NCBI GenBank assembly: GCA_029782025.1
Contig: JAKOVR010000105.1
Span: 53,249-117,248, forward strand
Direction: 5' to 3'
From: Actinomycetes bacterium
GTDB lineage: Bacteria > Actinomycetota > Acidimicrobiia > Acidimicrobiales > Acidimicrobilacustridaceae
Length of the DNA stretch: 64,000 bases
Shown here one piece after another: positions 61,088 through 64,000 of this stretch. The notes beneath the pieces are model-generated. The model made no database searches and was not told where the DNA came from. It saw only the letters and a program-made list of their open reading frames with translations. The stretch's first letter is position 1; each line of letters starts with the position of its first letter. A program made the position numbers and the translations under genes.

Positions 61088-62440
61088 CTACCCGCCGATG
61101 GTGGTGCCGGGACCGTCGGCCAGGATGCGGTACTCCCGGTAGCGCTCGGCCACGGGGCCGGCCCACGCTGCGTCGGGCTCGACGCGGTGGTCGATCTTGG
61201 CCCACCGGCCGGCATCGTTGGCGTCGATCTCCAGCCCGGCGGTGGCCCGGGCGAGGTACGCGGCACCCAGCGCCGCCCCTTCGGGCACGGCGACGACGTC
61301 GGCCGGCAGGCCCGTGCCGTCGACCAGCCCCTGCACCCACTCGGGCACGTGGGCGCCGCCGCCGGTGACCACGAGCCGCTTGGCGTCCACCCCGGCGAGA
61401 TCGATGTGGTGCTTGAGCACGAACCCGCTGGCCTCGTAGGCGGCTCGGCGGACGGCGGCCGGGCCCATGGTCCGGTCGAGGAAGTGCAGCGCGGCCCGGC
61501 GGTCGGGGTCGTGCAGCGGCGTGCGCTCGCCCCGGATGTACGGCTCCCAGATCGGGACCCGGCCGGGGACGAGCTCGTCCTCCTCAGCGGGCGGCACCAG
61601 CGCGGTGGCCCACCCGAGGAAGAGTCCACCGGCGTTGCTGGCGCCGCCGATCAGGGTCTTGCCCGGCACGGTGTGGGGCACCGTCCAGAGGCCCGGCACC
61701 TCTCGCCACTCCGGCACCACCATCCAGATCACCAGCGTGGTGCCGCAGATCACCAGCACGTCACCGTCGTGGACCGCGCCCGACACCAGCTGCTCGCCGA
61801 AGGCGTCGATGGTGCCGCCGCCCACCGGGATGCCGGCCTTGCCGGTGGCGGGCGTGGTGGTGCCGACCGGGTCGGTGCCGGCGACGATGGCCGGGAGCTG
61901 GTCGACCGACGCGCCGGCCTCGGATGCCACGTCGGCATCCCAGCCGGTGAAGTCGAACAGCGGCAGCGTGGTCATGGCCGTGACGGTGTCGATGCCGCCC
62001 ACGCCGGTGAGGGTGTGGTTGGCCACGGCCTGGGCCGGCCAGTAGCCGTGGGCCTCGGGCGCCTCCGCCGCGCACCAGGCCAGGAAGTTGACGAACTCAC
62101 CGCTCTCGCTCGGGTTCTTGCCGGTGACCGTGCCGCCCCGACGGTCGCCGTAGAGGAGGCCGGGGGTGCAGGCCTTGCCCTTGGCGTCGACGGCGCAGAG
62201 CGAGGGCACCATGGCGGCGACGTTGACGCCCTTGACGTCGTGGCCCTCCTGCACGCGGGCGAAGGCCTTCAACACGTTGGCCCGCCACGCCTGGTCCGGT
62301 TCGTGAGTGAACTCCTCGGGTGCGTCGGCGTGGACCTCGTGAGGGATCCGCGCCCGGGCCACCACGTTGCCGTCGGCGTCGGCGGCCACCGCCTTCACCG
62401 ATGTCGTCCCGATGTCGATGCCGACCGTGACTTCAGCCAT
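61088..62440 (-). CDS. FGGY-family carbohydrate kinase (xylulokinase-like)
   Basis: 450 residues from ATG 62440, 5 nt after TATCAT on the minus strand (probable leaderless). Phosphate-binding loops: VGIDIGTTSVKAVAAD at the start and VICGTTLVIW in the middle. The catalytic base lies in GGGTIDAFGEQL. The C-terminal signature LVVTGGGAHVPEWVQGLVDGTGLP is typical of the second domain. It phosphorylates a sugar or polyol with ATP; xylulose, ribulose or glycerol-like substrates cannot be separated. No sugar transporter or isomerase is adjacent. Confidence 0.9.
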   Translation of the reverse strand: MAEVTVGIDIGTTSVKAVAADADGNVVARARIPHEVHADAPEEFTHEPDQAWRANVLKAFARVQEGHDVKGVNVAAMVPSLCAVDAKGKACTPGLLYGDRRGGTVTGKNPSESGEFVNFLAWCAAEAPEAHGYWPAQAVANHTLTGVGGIDTVTAMTTLPLFDFTGWDADVASEAGASVDQLPAIVAGTDPVGTTTPATGKAGIPVGGGTIDAFGEQLVSGAVHDGDVLVICGTTLVIWMVVPEWREVPGLWTVPHTVPGKTLIGGASNAGGLFLGWATALVPPAEEDELVPGRVPIWEPYIRGERTPLHDPDRRAALHFLDRTMGPAAVRRAAYEASGFVLKHHIDLAGVDAKRLVVTGGGAHVPEWVQGLVDGTGLPADVVAVPEGAALGAAYLARATAGLEIDANDAGRWAKIDHRVEPDAAWAGPVAERYREYRILADGPGTTIGG

Positions 62441-62445
62441 GGCGC

Positions 62446-62451
62446 ATGATA
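62446..62451 (-). promoter_or_regulatory. -10 box (TATCAT) of a probable leaderless promoter for the FGGY kinase
   Basis: Minus-strand TATCAT, 5 nt before ATG 62440. There is no Shine-Dalgarno. Confidence 0.4.
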
Positions 62452-62506
62452 CGGGCGCGGTGTCCTCCGCTGCCCAGACGGCCCGGGCGGCGACGCCGGA
62501 GCGCGG

Positions 62507-62512
62507 TACCGT
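62507..62512 (+). promoter_or_regulatory. -10 box (TACCGT) of a probable leaderless promoter
   Basis: TACCGT ends 6 nt before ATG 62519 of the CSLREA-type gene. Confidence 0.4.
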
Positions 62513-62518
62513 GGGGCC

Positions 62519-64000
62519 ATGGGTTCGGTGCGGCGACGGCAGTGGCCGAGGGCGGTGGGCGCCGCCACGCTCCTGCTCGCCAGTTCGGGCGTCGCGGTGG
62601 TGCTGGCTCCGCCGGCCCGCGCCGCCACCATCACCGTCACCACCGCCGCTGACGTGGTCGACGGCGGCGACGGGCTGGTGAGCCTGCGCGAGGCGTTCGA
62701 TCAGGCCAACGCCGATGCCGGCGACGACACCATCGTGCTCGCCGCCGGCCAGACCTACTCCGTGGCCCTCGGCTGCGGGAGCACCGCCACCGAGACCGCC
62801 AACGCCTCCGGCAGCTTCGACCACACCGACGCGACCGGTGGGCTCACCATCGACGGCCACGGCGCCACCATCGCCGGGTGCGCCGCCCCCGCCACCCTGG
62901 TCGACGCCCTGATCACCGCCACCGGCCCGGCAATCCACCTCGATCAGGTCACGCTCCGCGATGCCCAGAAGGGCCTTGTGCTCCGGGGCGCGCCGGCCAA
63001 CCGCAGCATCGCCCTCGCCGGTTCCACCATCACCGCCACCGGCGGCGCCCCGGCGCCGGGAGCGGCGATCGACGTGTCCGACTTCGCCATCGGGCCTTCG
63101 ACCCTCACCCTCACCAACGCGGCCATCGACGACAACGTCCGCGCCGGCCTCTCCGGCCTCGACCACGAGGTCGACGTCACCGCCACCGACAGCTCGATCA
63201 GCCGCAACAGCGGGGGCGCCTTGGGCGACGCCGCCGGCGACCTCACGGCCCTGCGCTCCCATTTCGACGGCAACGCCGGGGCCTTCTGGTCGGTCGGGCG
63301 GGTCTGGGGCACGGCCACGATCACCGACAGCACCGCCAACGGCAACACGGGCTTCGTCCTCGGCATCGTCGGCCCCGCCACCATCACCCGCAGCCACGTC
63401 GACGGGTCCCTGCCCGGGTCCCTGTCCCTCGGGACCTCGGTCGCGCTCGGGTTGGGGTGCGACGGGTTTCCGAAGACGATCACCGATTCGTCGTTCTCCA
63501 ACGGCACGGCCTCCGGGACGGGCACCGCGGCCGGGCTCGTCTTCCAGTGCCAGTACCAGGGCACGACAGCACCGTCGACCGCCCTGTCGATCACCGGCTC
63601 GACGGTCAGCGGCAACGAGCGCGGGCTCGACGTCGAGTTCACCCACGCCTTCGACCTCACCGTGGCCGGCTCCCACATCGACGACAACCGTCAGGTCGGC
63701 CTCTGGTACCAGGGGTACGCCGCCGACGCCATCGGACGGCTGCACCTCGACCGATCGACCGTGGACCGCAACGGCGCCAGCGGCACCTGGGGAGGGATCC
63801 GCGCCTCGTCGACCATCCTCGACATCACCGACAGCTCGGTGAGCGACAACCACGGCGGGGCGGACTGCTACGGCCAGTGCGGCGCCGGGATCCGCGCCCT
63901 CAGCGGTGGGGTCAACCTGCTGCGCTCCACCGTGGCCGGCAACGTCCTCACCGGCGACACCGGCGCCGCCGGGGTGGGCTGCTTCGATGCCGCGTCCGCG
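62519..64000 (+). CDS. Secreted CSLREA-type right-handed beta-helix protein (N-terminal part, runs off the window)
   Basis: 494 codons are visible without a stop, and the frame continues past the window edge. Residues 1-36 are a Sec signal (basic start, hydrophobic TLLLASSGVAVVLAPPARA). Residues about 38-75 match the CSLREA domain: ITVTTAADVVDGGDGLVSLREAFDQANADAGDDTIVL, with VSLREA instead of CSLREA. The rest is a parallel beta-helix of repeated short strands (LTLTNAAIDDN, VTATDSSISRN, LSITGSTVSGN, LDITDSSVSDN). Such proteins are secreted adhesins or polysaccharide-binding proteins. Confidence 0.85.
   Translation, partial: MGSVRRRQWPRAVGAATLLLASSGVAVVLAPPARAATITVTTAADVVDGGDGLVSLREAFDQANADAGDDTIVLAAGQTYSVALGCGSTATETANASGSFDHTDATGGLTIDGHGATIAGCAAPATLVDALITATGPAIHLDQVTLRDAQKGLVLRGAPANRSIALAGSTITATGGAPAPGAAIDVSDFAIGPSTLTLTNAAIDDNVRAGLSGLDHEVDVTATDSSISRNSGGALGDAAGDLTALRSHFDGNAGAFWSVGRVWGTATITDSTANGNTGFVLGIVGPATITRSHVDGSLPGSLSLGTSVALGLGCDGFPKTITDSSFSNGTASGTGTAAGLVFQCQYQGTTAPSTALSITGSTVSGNERGLDVEFTHAFDLTVAGSHIDDNRQVGLWYQGYAADAIGRLHLDRSTVDRNGASGTWGGIRASSTILDITDSSVSDNHGGADCYGQCGAGIRALSGGVNLLRSTVAGNVLTGDTGAAGVGCFDAASA

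Overview
The window is about 64 kb of very GC-rich, tightly packed bacterial DNA. A mycothiol-dependent enzyme of the maleylpyruvate isomerase family, many leaderless promoters (TAnnnT placed 5-7 nt before ATG or GTG), very high G/C at third codon positions and abundant acyl-CoA genes all suggest an actinobacterium. The gene repertoire fits Acidimicrobiia (Iamia/Ilumatobacter-like), but that placement is an inference. I saw no rRNA, tRNA, CRISPR array, insertion sequence or phage gene. No stretch above about 160 nt lacks a gene, and many neighbours overlap by ATGA or GTGA.

Layout. 1-7.4 kb: tail of a RecB-like nuclease, an orphan ABC solute-binding lipoprotein, a GH31 glucosidase, a thiolase-like protein, a possible 22-codon microprotein, a crotonase and an SDR. 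7.4-12.4 kb: two secreted beta-propeller lipoproteins and a GT-C membrane protein. 12.4-15.5 kb: a membrane protein with a long His/Asp/Gly repeat, an unknown protein and a MaoC hydratase. 15.6-19.4 kb: a six-helix HAMP adenylate cyclase, then a four-gene membrane operon ending in a TetR regulator. 19.4-25.2 kb: a GT-C protein, two acyl-CoA dehydrogenases, an SDR and a crotonase. 25.3-30 kb: a Tat-exported amidohydrolase, a carotenoid oxygenase with a divergent TetR gene, and the mycothiol-dependent enzyme. 30.1-32.7 kb: a complete AmmeMemoRadiSam operon (radical SAM, MEMO1-like, AMMECR1-like). 32.7-36.7 kb: glucose-6-phosphate isomerase, aldose epimerase and a PQQ-type sugar dehydrogenase. 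36.7-38.8 kb: a cysteine-less thiolase, a DUF35 protein and a CMD-family protein. 38.8-54.9 kb: the most unusual region, a one-direction, translationally coupled cluster around a two-protein polyketide/polyunsaturated-fatty-acid-type synthase with its own ACP, two alpha/beta hydrolases, a glycosyltransferase and a membrane-anchored methyltransferase. 55-64 kb: a small zinc-ribbon-like protein, lipoproteins, a fused acyl-CoA dehydrogenase, an amidohydrolase, a hydrolase, a FGGY kinase and the start of a CSLREA-type beta-helix protein.

How it fits together. Five copies of an 18-nt palindrome (CCTGACRnnnnYGTCAGG) lie in promoters of the crotonase, SDR, MaoC, SDR-acyl-CoA-dehydrogenase and fused acyl-CoA dehydrogenase genes. 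They define a probable acyl-CoA catabolism regulon whose repressor is not identified here. The synthase cluster is the opposite, biosynthetic side: its domains (tandem ER-like, KS-AT-ACP-KR; KS-AT-DH-PPTase; free ACP) could build and activate a reduced or polyene chain, and the downstream genes could release, glycosylate and methylate it. The product is unknown.
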